A stretch of 64,000 nt of DNA from Pseudogymnoascus destructans (taxonomy: Eukaryota; Ascomycota; Leotiomycetes; Thelebolales; Thelebolaceae). The stretch lies in the NCBI RefSeq assembly GCF_001641265.1, contig NW_020167528.1:186001-250000 (forward strand), written 5' to 3'. The notes beneath the pieces are model-generated. The model worked only from the letters and a program-made list of their open reading frames with translations. It searched no databases and was not told the origin of the DNA. Below, piece after piece: positions 43,502-54,372 of the stretch. The position numbers and the translations under genes are program-made. The first letter of the stretch is position 1. Every line of letters starts with the position of its first letter.

Positions 43502-45413
43502 CGCGCGCTTACTGGCCTCTCCTCCACCCCGCGTACCCCTCCTCTCTGTATGGATGGATGGATACCACGAACGGGACGGTATGTTGATGCGGGGTCTGGT
43601 CGTGGGCGTGGGTGGGTTCATGCATACACAACCTACCGCAGTATGCGTACCTCCTCACAATTGACGGTTGGTTGGCTCCACGACGTCGTAGTTACAGTCC
43701 GCGCGCGCGGTAGGGGTCGGAGGAGCGTAGGTTGGGTACCGACATGCACCTCCGCAGCCTGAGCCGGGCTACTGGGTTAGGCTGCGCTGAACTGCTTCTT
43801 CTACTTCTACTGCTGATGGGATTGGAGTAGTCGCTGGATATGTGCCGTTTTGAAAACATAGGATAGGATAGGTTGGATAGGCCGGATAACGCAGTGCAAT
43901 GAATCGTACATTACATAGTCTAGGATAGGTTGGATGGGATAGGAGGCAATAGATAGACAAGCTCGCACGCAAGGCGGTGTAATTTTATTCACGGGACTCG
44001 GATGTTCGGTTTTTTTGTCGTAAGGGTATGGTGGGGGTGAGCTTCCCCTACTGTGCTGTGTGCTGTGTGTGTGTACTCTGCTATGTTGTGATGTGTGTAG
44101 TGTGTTTAGGTGTGGTTATGGTATGCTCGTTGCATTGTCACAACAGTGAGTTGAGTGCGTGGGTGGGTGGAACGCGTGGGATCCCCGCTCACTCGCTCGC
44201 TCTGCTTATATTTCTTCACCACCAAGGATTCTTTCTATTTTTGGCTCTGGTAGCTAAGTCAGCTGCTGGGTGGCACGCCAAATAAGCAAATCTCACAAAA
44301 TCTCACACTTCTGAAGAAACCACGCGGATGATTTTGAATGTGTGTGTGTGTGTGTAAAAAGTGGTGTTTGAAATTAGATATGTTAGGAGTAGATTGAGAT
44401 ATTGATAATATCACCGTTACCATCATCTCTTCCGTGCCTCGTGTCACAACTCCTTCTCATCCACAACTCTCCTGCCCTCCTCACCTTCTCCCGAGGAGGC
44501 AAGCCAACCCCCCTCAAACTCGCCAGGGAAGGAAGCACCCTCTCCCTCCCAAGAAAACTGCGTCTCTCTTCATGCAGTCATCGCCCATGATGATTCATTC
44601 ATCACGTCATAAATTCATCCCATACCTCCTCCTGTTTCTGTTCAAAATCCCAGGCTGTACTGTACTCGTGGCATAATCGTCATCATCTTTTCATTTCGTT
44701 CATCATCGTAAATAAAAAGGGGGTTCGTTTCGTTAGAAAAGAGAAGAGAGTTTTGGAAAAAGTAGAATGTTTGTTGAAACTTCGTAGACGACGGGACGGA
44801 AGAAAATGGTATTTGCGTGTGTTTGTGTGTGGTGTGCTGTGAGGCCGTGATATGCTCGTGTAAATCTTTTCATTTCATTTCATTCCATTCCAGTCCATTT
44901 CGTGATTCCCCCCATCCCAACCCCCCGGCCTATTTCCCGTGTGCCATTCCCGCCGTTTCCCTTCCCTACCCAACCGCCCGTTCCGTAACCAACGGGGAAA
45001 AAAGTAAGGGTTAATCTCCAAAAAACCAAAACCGGCCTATGCGCTAAATGCAGTAAACTAACTAAAACAGAAACTCAGATATCCATAGCTAAAGACATGA
45101 TTGGGTGTGACAAGATGTTATGGGTGGACAATTTGTGCAGGCAAGGAAAATGGAGGAAAATTCAAATGAGTAAAACTATTTCTGGACAATTTGGTGCTCG
45201 ATGGCAAAATTCAAAAAATCAACGCGCGCTCGCTGGTTTCGCTGGATAACATAAAGAGTAAAAGAACTGTCGGTTCAGAGACCGAGGACATGAGGGGCGT
45301 GTGCGTGGGCGTTTATCTTCGTGATCATATCGTGTCGTGGTGGTGTGTAACAAAAGAAGAAGAGTTGGGAGTTTGGCCGATATAGTCGAGCCTATGGGTG
45401 AGTGCATCACCGC
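43502..45413. other. Spacer between convergent genes
   Basis: 1.9 kb with no supported gene. It has GT/TG simple sequence (about 44043-44110 and 44338-44356) and a GGATAGG-rich patch (43858-43945). The right end should hold the 3' UTR of the bZIP gene. Confidence 0.45.
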
Positions 45414-47324
45414 TCAACCGAGAGTCTCGCACTCCTCGCCACCTCCAGCCTCGCATTCCTCTACCAGCCTTGCAAACCGCCTCACAACATCTCGCGGCAC
45501 CTGCTCCCACAGTAAGCTACGCGTATACACCTCCGTCTTCCCCGCCCGCGCACCCTCTCGCATGGCAGCCAAGCTGTCAGCGAGATTGCGGCGGCCGGCG
45601 CTACTACTCGGCGCCGGGGCGGCGGAGAAGGACGGAGAGGCCGCGGCGTTGTACTGTGCGGCAGACAACGAGAATAGTTGCTCGTGCTGTTGTTGTGCGG
45701 ACGGGGCGGTGAGAGAGTCTGCGTATGCGGCGAGTGGCGATGGATCGAGGTCGGCGAGTGAGACGTGCGATGGCTGTGTCCAGTCTGCGTGTCCCTGCGC
45801 GTGTGCCTGTGCGGATGCAGCGACAGAGGACATGGCACCGGCAGGCATGACGGCAGAAGCGGATACGCCGGCATCGTGGAGGATGTCGGAGAGGATGGTG
45901 GCAGAGGCAGCACGAACGTCGTCAGACATGCGCGGGATAGCCGGCGAAGAGCCCTTCGATGCCACAAAGGCACCGAAGAGGAGAAGCATGAGGAGGAGGC
46001 CTTGTGCAGCAGGCTTATCGGCGTCGGACAGGACGGTGGGTGAGTCGCCTGACTTGGAGACGGTGAGGGCCTGCGACGGGTTTTCGGCCTTGATGGTAGG
46101 CGAGGCGGGGAAGTCGTGCAGGAAGGAGATTCCGTCCCACGCTCCATCCATGGTGAGCGCGTCGATGTCGGCAAAGTCGCTCGGGAAGGCCTGCTGTTGC
46201 TGGGGTTGTGCAAGCGCAGCACCCTCAAGCTTGGTGACATGGTCACTCAGCACGCTGACCTTCTTGCGTAACTCGCCCGTCTCGATCGTGTGTGCGCGCA
46301 GCATCTCCTCCTTCTCCATACGGAGGTTCTCGATGTACTGCTGGTACTGAGCCTCCTTGCGCGTGCAGGCATCGAGCGCAATCTTGACGTCTGCGAGTTC
46401 CTCTTCGAGCTCGGTGAGAAGGGCGGTGTAGTGCTTCTTCTCGTCTTCCAGACGCTCGGTGTGCTGCTTCTTGCGTTGCCGCGAGTCGAGACTGATGTAA
46501 TTAGTTGATGTACCACTAGAATGGGAGGTGTGGGGTGGGGTGAGGAGGGCTTACGCTGCTTGCCTATTCCTCAGGAGGCGCTTCTGTTGCTTGAGCTCCT
46601 TGATCTCGCCCTCGTCGGTCGATTGCTGGATCAGGTGATCGATGTTCAAGAGGTTGCGCTCGGCCGGGATATCGAAGCGGGCGTTCTTCTTGCGAATACC
46701 GTCCCGTCGCATCAACGGCGAATGCGAGCGCAGCCCTGGACTGCCTGGTCGCATGCGCTTAGGCATCGCGCGGTGCTCCATGCTCTCCGGTACGGCCCAG
46801 TCCTTCTGGGGTGACGCTGGCATGGACTCCACGACGGTGCTGGCAGGCGAGAACAGCGACGGTTGCGTCGCTCCATTGCCGAAGAGAGTGTGTACGGGCG
46901 CTGTCCTGAAGCCGGGGTTGCTCTGAAACTCTGCAGGTAGGCCGTCAAAGGTCTGCATCGAGGTGCAGGACCCTGAAGTGTTCGGTAGCGACCAGCCGTT
47001 GTGGGGTTGTTGTTGCGGGTAGTTATTGCTCGCCTGGCCCATGTTGAGAAACGGGTTGTTCGGGTTGTGCTCGCCGAACGGGTTATTCGAGTTGCTGGGC
47101 TGCATCTCGACGTGTTGCCAGTCTTCTGTCTTTGGGGAAAATAGGGCGTAGGAGTCCCGCCTGCTCATGGAGGGGGACATGTCGAGGCCGGAATCGAGAG
47201 CGCTACCGTCCAAGATGTTCTCGTCGAGGATGCTGGCGTCGTCGTCGTCGAAAAACCTCTCGTTTTGTGCATCGACGGAGAGTTGTGATGGTCTGTAGAA
47301 ATTGTTCATCTGAAACCCCGCCAT
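45414..47324 (-). CDS. bZIP transcription factor with C-terminal hydrophobic segment
   Basis: Two exons, 47324-46555 and 46491-45414, give 615 residues. The 63-nt intron lies inside the basic region. The first ~230 residues are rich in Asn/Gln/Pro/Ser (activation type), with acidic DDDDASILDENILDG. The basic region is KRLLRNRQAA-LDSRQRKKQ (N-x7-R intact) and the zipper runs on through TERLEDEKKHYTALLTELEE. Near residue 390, GLLLMLLLFGAFVAS is hydrophobic enough to span a membrane, unusual for a fungal bZIP. The rest is Ala/Ser/Gln-rich, ending with a helical tail (SLLWEQVPRDVVRRFARLVEE). Target genes cannot be read from the sequence. Confidence 0.85.
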
Positions 47325-47640
47325 ATTTTTGGCCTTGGGGTGGGAGGAGGAAGGGTTGTTGTAGTAGTTGTAGTTCGTTGTTGGTTTGATGTTCCGGTGG
47401 GAGAAGCGAGGCAGGGAAGAGGTAGGGTGTGGGGGACGATAATGGCGGTGAAGCGAATTTGGAAGTTGCGACCGGGATGTTGTTGAGTCGATGTCTTGAA
47501 AGTACGCGCAGCGGAAGAGGAATGCCTGTTGCCGGTGCTAGGGGGCGAGGAGAAGTAGGTAAACAGTTGTGTAGTGGGAGTAATAATGATATGTGATCGA
47601 TCGGTGATGTGAGTGAGGTAGGGAGGGAGGGAGGGAAGGA
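47325..47640. promoter_or_regulatory. bZIP gene upstream region
   Basis: 316 bp between the start codon and the minisatellite cluster. GT-rich, no clear promoter element. Confidence 0.35.
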
Positions 47641-49262
47641 TGAAGTAGGAGTAGAGTAGTAGAGTAGTAGAGTAGAGTAGTAGAGTAGAGTAGTAGAGTA
47701 GAGTAGTAGAGTAGAGTAGTAGAGTAGAGTAGTAGAGTAGAGTAGAGTAGGGTAGTAGTGGAGTAGAGTAGGGTAGTAATTGTAATAATAGGCTATCGAT
47801 GCAGCAAGGGTGGATGTTGGGTGTGGGGGGAATATAAACAGTTGGTATGATGATATGATGGGATGGGGAGGTGGATGAGAGGGAGGTGGGATAAGAGGGA
47901 GGTGGGATAAGAGGGAGGTGGGATAAGAGGTGGGAGGGTAGTGTGTATTTATTTATTGCAACGGGAAGGGACGGCGGATGTAGATGGAAGGGAGATGGGA
48001 AGAGGGAGATGGAGATGGAGATGGGCGTAGAGTGTTGGGAATTGTTGGGCGAGGATGGGTCTGATGAAGAGCAAGTAAGTGATGAGGGGAGGAGTATGAG
48101 AGGACGGCGGGGTGAGGGGGGTGGAGATTAGAGATTAGGACGAGATGGGAGGAGGAAGTGAGAGATGGGCGGTGATCGGGGACTCATGAGAGGGTCAATG
48201 ATGACCACAGGAGAGACCAGGAGAGACCAGGAGAGACCAGGAGAGACCGCAGGAGAGACCGCAGGAGAGACCGCAGGAGAGACGGCAGGCAGGGACGGCA
48301 GGCAGGGACGGCAGGCAGGGACGGACGGAGAGAGGCAGGATGGAGACAGCTGAGATGCAGATGGAAGATATACAGGATAAAGAGATGCACAGGAGAGAGA
48401 TCAGAGAGATCAGAGATCAGAGATCAGAGATCAGAGATCAGAGAGATCAGAGATCAGAGATCAGAGATCAGAGAGATCAGAGATCAGAGATCAGAGAGAT
48501 GCACAGGGATGCACAGAGATGCACAGTCGGCGTGATACTATCATACAAACATACAAACATACCAACATACAATCATACAATCATACAATCATTCTACCTC
48601 CTCTACCCTCTACACACACAATACACCGACGCCTATCACGCACCGACGCCTATCCCGCACCGACGCTGATCCCGCACGACGCCTGATCCCGCACGACGCC
48701 TGATCCCGCACGACGCCTGATCCCGCACGACGCCTGATCCCGCACGACGCCCGCACCGACGCCTGATCCCGCACCGACGCCTGATCCCGCGCCCACTGGT
48801 CTCGCACCAGTGACCACACCGTGACCACCAGTGACAGATGCCACAGATGCCACAGATGCCACAGATGCCACAGATGCCACAGATGCCACAGATGCCACAG
48901 ACCCTCCTATCCCCGTTTGCCCAAGCTGGACGGCCGCTAGGCCTGCATGTAGCGCCAATGCTGCCCAACCTCGCCTTGTCCGCCCAGAGCCGTCGTTGGA
49001 GGTTCTTATTGGTGCAATCGTCAAGGATCTTACCGGAGCTTGGCTTGGCTTGGCTTGGCTTGGCTTGGCTTGGCTTGGTTTGGTTTGGGTAGGTAGGTAT
49101 CAAGGGCCGCCATGGGGGATTGCCTTCCCAATTCCTTTTTCCTTTTTCCTTTTTCCTTTTTCCTTTTTCTTTTCCTTTTTCCTTTTTCCTTTTTCCTTTT
49201 TTTCTTTTTTCCCTTTTTTCCTTTTTTCCCTTTTTTCCTTTTTTTTCTTTTTCCCTTTTCCC
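47641..49262. repeat. Cluster of at least nine different minisatellites and microsatellites
   Basis: Adjacent arrays with unrelated units: AGTAG/AGAGTAG (about 47641-47785); GAGGGAGGTGGGATAA (47878-47937); GAGACCAGGA or GAGACCGCAGGA (48209-48285); GGACGGCAGGCA (48285-48325); AGATCAG/AGAGATCAG (48389-48500); CATACAAA/CATACAAT (48540-48590); CGCCTGATCCCGCACGA, about 17 bp (48640-48792); ACAGATGCC, 9 bp, about 8 copies (48834-48900); GGCTT (49037-49083); and TTTTTCC pyrimidine runs (49132-49262). A stretch of about 130 nt of non-repeat sequence (48901-49030) separates the last groups. The long open frames here are by-products of the repeats. Confidence 0.92.
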
Positions 49263-50423
49263 CAGTTCCCCAGCACCCCACGCACTCACACGCACCGTTG
49301 GATCGAATCCCTCTCCCAACCTCCGCACACTCGGTACCCTAACCTAACCCTCCCCCCCCCGTCCCTCTACCCGACCCGCACGCACGATCCACCACTCCCG
49401 CTCTCCCCGTCACGCCCCCGTCCGTCTACCGCTCCGGCTCTGCCACCGTTCTGAGCCCTGTCTTTTGTTTTGAAAGGCGGTAAATAGGCCGGTGCGAGAC
49501 CGACAGCCAAACCGACAGCCAGCCAGCCATTCACGAATCGATGTTTCCTGATCGACAAATACACATCGACACACCTTCCCTCCCTCCATCCAACCAAACA
49601 CTGGTCCTGCAAACAAACCCTCCCTCTTTCTCTCCTGGCGGTGAGAGATGGGAATGAGGCCGAGATCTAGAATGAGGATCAGAATGGGATGGCGGTTGGG
49701 ATGTAAGAGCATCAGAATGAGATGGGGGTGGGACAGTCATCCGACTCATGATAAGCAGATGATAAGCAGGGGAATGTAAGGCGAGGTAAGGCGATGCACC
49801 CCCAGCAACAAAGCAAGGGGGCGCATCTAGTTTGGCGTGCTCGGTTTAGGCATAACTGCCTGCCGATCTACACCGCGCCGCTTTTCCTTTTCCTCAACCT
49901 CGCAAGTATAAGTAGTCGATGCCCCTCGCTCCTCTATCCGCACTCTCCCTCCTTCCTTTCAGCCTTTTACGAGATGCAAGGCGGTCAGCTATGCTGAGCG
50001 TTTCCTCATTTATCTGCTCACTTATATCAATCTCAGCCATTAGGTCTTCAGCTTTCTATCGGGCATTCTTATATTGCGCTTCTACTGTACTATTAAAAGT
50101 TGGATATTTTATAGAATAAAGCCACTTCTCGGGGTCGGAGCTGCTGGATTTGGCAGGGCGCGGTTGCTGCTTTACCCACCCTTTTACCTCCACGCTAAAC
50201 CCAAATGCACGTGATCACAGATCGCATCACAGCCCCATGTCAGGTTACCCTTCAAACGGTTCCTACTCCGAAGCAGAACATGATAAGCTTCGTCACCAAA
50301 CGGACGAGACAAGCTCAACAGCCAAAGAAGTCTAAGCATACTGCCGAGGACTACCGGGTTATGGGATGAGAGCTCAGCACCAAATCTCAGAAACCCAAGG
50401 ATGCCGAAGCCACGAAAGAGAAT
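49263..50423. other. Spacer with a telomere-like motif
   Basis: No supported gene. Near 49337 the sequence reads CCCTAACCTAACCC, two imperfect telomere-type units. Small frames (for example 49794-49997) have no motif. Confidence 0.45.
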
Positions 50424-51322
50424 TGTAATGGTGGGTGCATCAGATGTGAGAATCTAGCCATCCAAGGAAGGGATGAATTTACTAAGACAACACACTGTCT
50501 TAGAAAACAGAGCCAAAGGGTCATAGCTTAGACTATTCCACAACGCAGCAATCAGGTGTGTGATGTAGTGGAGTGGTTCAGACAAGTTGCAACAAATGTT
50601 GAGTCTGGGAACTCGGGGGTAAGTCAGAGGTTAACACCTCACTGACTTTTCAGAAACAAGGAGTAACAAGATGAATGCTTGGAAGCTTGGAAAAGACGTG
50701 GAAGTATGTGATAGTCGATTTACTGTATTGTCTGCTTGCCCTTTCTTAAGGAAAGGGCAATCCTATTTATGCTAAAGGAGTGTAGTTCTCTCATTTTCCA
50801 AGACTTTCCATGACTTACCAGGCTTGGTAACTGTAGTCGACGTAAGAGAATCCCATAGAACCATCTCTTAGGTTCGTAGCCTATAGGAAGTAAAAGGAGG
50901 TCCAAGATCAGAGTACCCCTATAGACAAATTATGTCATAGACAAATTATGTCATAGACAAATTATGTCATAACTTAACCAATCTTGTGGGTAACTAAAGA
51001 GTGATAGGAGCTTTTAGAGCTATCGTTCATGCTCCTAGGCCTCTAGTTGGTAGAGATATGTCATGTGGTAGTATGAGTGATGTCATGTAATGAATCATAG
51101 AGGGTTGTAGAGATATGCTATGTGGTAATATCGGCCCAGTAACTAAGGAGCGATGATGTGTAATGAATCATAGATGGTTGTAGCAAACGTTGAGTAGTAT
51201 TGCTCTTGTTGTTGGTGTGATAAGCCAAAATATGTATAGTGACTTGTAGGTTTGAGGAGGAGATTTCCAAGTTTGCTCTTGAGTTTGATAGCAAACTGAG
51301 TGCAACGAATGTCAGTATGACA
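50424..51322 (+). repeat. Interspersed ~0.9-kb repeat, copy B
   Basis: Same element as copy A (33947-35130): TGTAATGG start, GTCAGTATGACA end, three TAGACAAATTATGTCA units. It lacks the nested solo LTR and 27 bp near 51013, and differs elsewhere by scattered, mainly transition changes. Confidence 0.88.
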
Positions 51323-51754
51323 AAAGTGCCATCCATGGCGCTAGCTGTACTCTACCGCTCCATGGCACATTATGGAGCTGAAAGAGTATAGTAAGTTGCT
51401 GGATCTCACTCATCGAGAACCTATTTACATAGTTAATTAGTTATTATAAATGAAAAGGGGCAAAGAAGAGGAGTGCTTACCGTAGTAGTTGCCGTGCTTG
51501 GACATCGTCCAAACTCTCAAATGAGATGCACCGGCATTGCTGAATATGACGGCGATGATGATACTGACGACGGCGAGCCCATATTCGGTGCTCTTCTTCT
51601 TCGTCCTCTACTATACTTGCGACGATGACAAGAAGACCCGACAACGATATCATCCTCGTTCTCTGTCTCCGGCTTCGGCCTCTGGCTTGGCTCTGGCTTC
51701 CTGGCATTATAAGTATCACTTTTATAGGCGGAATCACAGGCGGATCACCATATG
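51323..51754. other. Spacer, no supported gene
   Basis: About 430 bp between copy B and a solo LTR. Frames present are arginine-rich without recognisable motif. Confidence 0.4.
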
Positions 51755-52002
51755 TGTAAGGCAGGGCCGTCACGTGCCCTCACGTGGACGACCCAAGGCG
51801 TTGCCCTACTGTGGAGAAACCCTGGTTTACCGAGGGCAAGGGGGTTCCTGGATAAAAGGGGTTGGAGACCTCGGAAGGAGGCCTCCAGTCAATAGTCGAT
51901 GTATCTACGTAGACCTATTGTGCTTACAGAATACGATACCTTCCTGCCTCTTGACCTGGTTCCCTGGACTCCCGTGAGACCCTTAGGCTTACGATCCTTA
52001 CA
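51755..52002 (+). mobile_element. Solo LTR of the TGTAAGG family, copy 1
   Basis: 248 bp with inverted ends TGTAAGG and CCTTACA, flanked by direct repeats ATATG at 51750-51754 and 52003-52007. No internal coding region is present, as expected after LTR-LTR recombination. Confidence 0.93.
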
Positions 52003-52142
52003 ATATGTACCTATATACGACGACATCTCCGGCTTCAAATTATCGTATATTACGCTATATACAGCAGCTAACTACTCTAGGCTAAAGCTACACCACATCG
52101 CAGCTGCTACACTCGCGAGTGTAGCAGCTGCTGAAGTGGCCT

Positions 52143-52790
52143 TTTGTCTGGGATCACGACAACAGCTTCGTGGAAACGGGGGATGCTTGGTTGATTTCCC
52201 AATCCTGTCTCGGGCTTTTCCAAAGGCCGCATCCTGTGTCTTTGATCACGGCGACAGCTTCATGGAAACGGGGGACGGTTGGTCGATTGTGATGTCTGCC
52301 TGGAAACGGGGGATGGTTGGTCGATATCCCAAATCTGCCTCGGGCCTCTCAAAAGGCCGGATCCTGTGTCTTTGGTCACGACAACGGCTTCATGGAAACT
52401 TCCACGGGAAACTGTTGGTCGATTTCTGAAATCTGCCTCTGGCCTTCCAACAGGCCGCATCCTGTGTCTGCGATCACGACAGCGGCTTCCTGGAAACGCG
52501 AAACGGTTGGTCGATTTCTGAAATCGCCTCGGGCCTTCCAAAAGGCTGCATCCTGTGTCTTTGATCATGACGACGGCTTCACAGAAACGGAAGATGGTTG
52601 GCTGGCTTCAGAAATCTGCCTGAGGCCTTTCGAAAGACCGGATCCTGCGTCTTCGATTATAACAAAAGCTTCATGGAAACGGGGTATGGTTGGTCGATTT
52701 CCCAAATCTGCCTCGGGCCTCTCAAATGGCCGCATCCTGTATCTTCGATTACGACAGCGGCCAACAGCAACCTAAGAGGCGCGAAAACTG
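52143..52790. repeat. ~95-bp minisatellite, about seven diverged units
   Basis: Each unit carries versions of GGCCGCATCCTGTGTCT, GATCACGAC, CTTCATGGAAACGG, GGTTGGTCGATTTC and AAATCTGCCTCGGGCCT. Units differ at many sites and one has a short internal deletion. Frames through it (SFMETGDGWSISQICLGPL) are repeat by-products unless transcription is shown. Confidence 0.88.
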
Positions 52791-52975
52791 TTGACTGGTT
52801 CCCTAAATACTGTCGTGCCACCCATCGACTCAGCATAGTCTCACCCCAGGTTCTCTGAGCAACTTGATCGGATTTACCGCGATTATACAACAATCTACAT
52901 TGCCCTTCTAAATCCCGAACAGGTAGCTGAGATTCTACACTCCTAACAAATTTCGTTGGACTATCATTGCAGCAC

Positions 52976-53694
52976 ATGCCATATATCTTGGTATCAGATA
53001 CTAAAGGCGACGACCGGTCTTGTCCCAAGGAAGCTGCACAACGCAAGAGGCCATACTGTGTTTATCAAGGTAAGAATATCAACGTTTGCATACTGGGCCG
53101 TGCTAACAACGCATAGAAAACCTTACTTGGGATGACAATTTGCCACGAAAGAAGCCACGCCTTTCCTCACACATCGATGGCCCCTTGTCCCGATTACCTG
53201 CCGAAATAATTTTCCAAATTATATCCGAAATTATGGACCGAACGACCCTTTTGAGTGTTTGCCGAGTGAAGCCTTTCAAGGGCATCAACATGGACGCTTT
53301 CCGTTCTGCCTACACCGAGGAAGTTAGACGGGGAGAGTATACACCCGATAATGCGATTGACACCATTTCCAAACACATAAAACAACATCAAGAGGCGGCT
53401 CTGATGATTTTTGAAGTCACTTGGAAAGGCATGATCCGTGAAGGGCAGTTGAAAGGTGCTGTTTCTTTCCTAAACCGCCTTGGTCACGGACTAGATGAAG
53501 AGGATTTCGACACAGTGCTACTGTCACTGCGAACCATGTATGATGACATTGTTCTAGAAACTTCATGGGACACCTGGGCAGCTGCGTTTACAGCAGCAGA
53601 TTTCTTACACGAGGAATATCGAAATGATGACACTATAAAGATGATCAAAAGGATACGGCATGGAGCTGTTTCTAAACGGCCTACCTTGTGTTAA
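52976..53694 (+). CDS. F-box protein
   Basis: Two exons, 52976-53069 and 53117-53694, joined over a 47-nt intron (GTAAG..GCTAAC..ATAG) in phase. Exon 1 encodes MPYILVSDTKGDDRSC. Exon 2 has a basic patch (LPRKKPRLS) and then an F-box, PLSRLPAEIIFQIISEIMDR, followed by TTLLSVCRV. The remaining ~150 residues are helical without known repeats. The product should be a Skp1-binding subunit of an SCF ubiquitin ligase; the target is unknown. Downstream, 53700-54166 carries further protein-like sequence in two other frames, so this gene may have lost its true 3' end. Confidence 0.62.
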
Positions 53695-53699
53695 ATCAG

Positions 53700-54166
53700 T
53701 TACAAAGGTATTATGAACTGGAGAAGCATCGTGAAAGGAGGAAGAGGGAGAATTTCCAGCATCTTGAAGCGAAGCATTTCAAAAGAACGAAGAAGCTTAA
53801 CGACGACCTGGCTGAAGTGCTTCACGCAACGCTCAATCTTGCTGTCCAGGAACCTCTAATCAAGTATTTCAACTGGTGGAGCTTAATGCGGACATGCATG
53901 GTTTAATACGAATACTTGAAAAGATCTGCAGTGGTGCCATTTCAGAGGATCGGTGGCAGGATGCTACCGAAACAGTACGTGTACTTGAAGAGATCTGTAG
54001 TAATGCCATTTTAGAGGGTCGGCGTGAGGTTGCTTGCGAAACGACGCGCGTGTTCAGGTTCATACCAGACTATGGAAACTTTGCTAAGGAATCACTTGAA
54101 AGGCTTCGAAGTATGTGGTATGGTTCCAAAGGAGAAGAATGGACTTATGGAAACACCATCTTTTAA
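53700..54166 (+). pseudogene. Possible broken 3' continuation of the F-box gene
   Basis: Two frames with protein-like character follow the stop at 53694: YYELEKHRERRKRENFQHLE to EPLIKYF, and after a shift near 53860 VELNADMHGLIRILEKICSG to EWTYGNTIF with TAA at 54164-54166. The second has two related units (LIRILEKICSGAI, TVRVLEEICSNAI). No good splice sites join them. Frameshift decay or an unrecognised exon structure are both possible. Confidence 0.4.
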
Positions 54167-54372
54167 CGCTTAATATTATTATATGATGTAGACGAATTAT
54201 AAAATAGTGCCATGTACTCTACGTAATTGTTATCCTCGCTTCAGACACAGTTTCTTATCTTCGGAAATAATATGTTTTTATTTCAATAAACAGCTTTCAG
54301 ACCCGCAACACGGCTGTATGTTAGTTAGTATATTGTTGGATTATCAGATTCGAAAGCCTGGAAGACCATACC

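Noticed and set aside
45337..46350. 337-codon plus-strand ORF
   Set aside because: Antisense to the bZIP coding region, which has clear domain motifs.
48389..48900. Possible CRISPR-like array
   Set aside because: Units are tandem without unique spacers and the organism is a fungus.
48636..49454. Lys-rich, Phe-rich and Arg/Gly repeat ORFs near the minisatellites
   Set aside because: They follow repeat periodicity exactly and have no start context or family motif.
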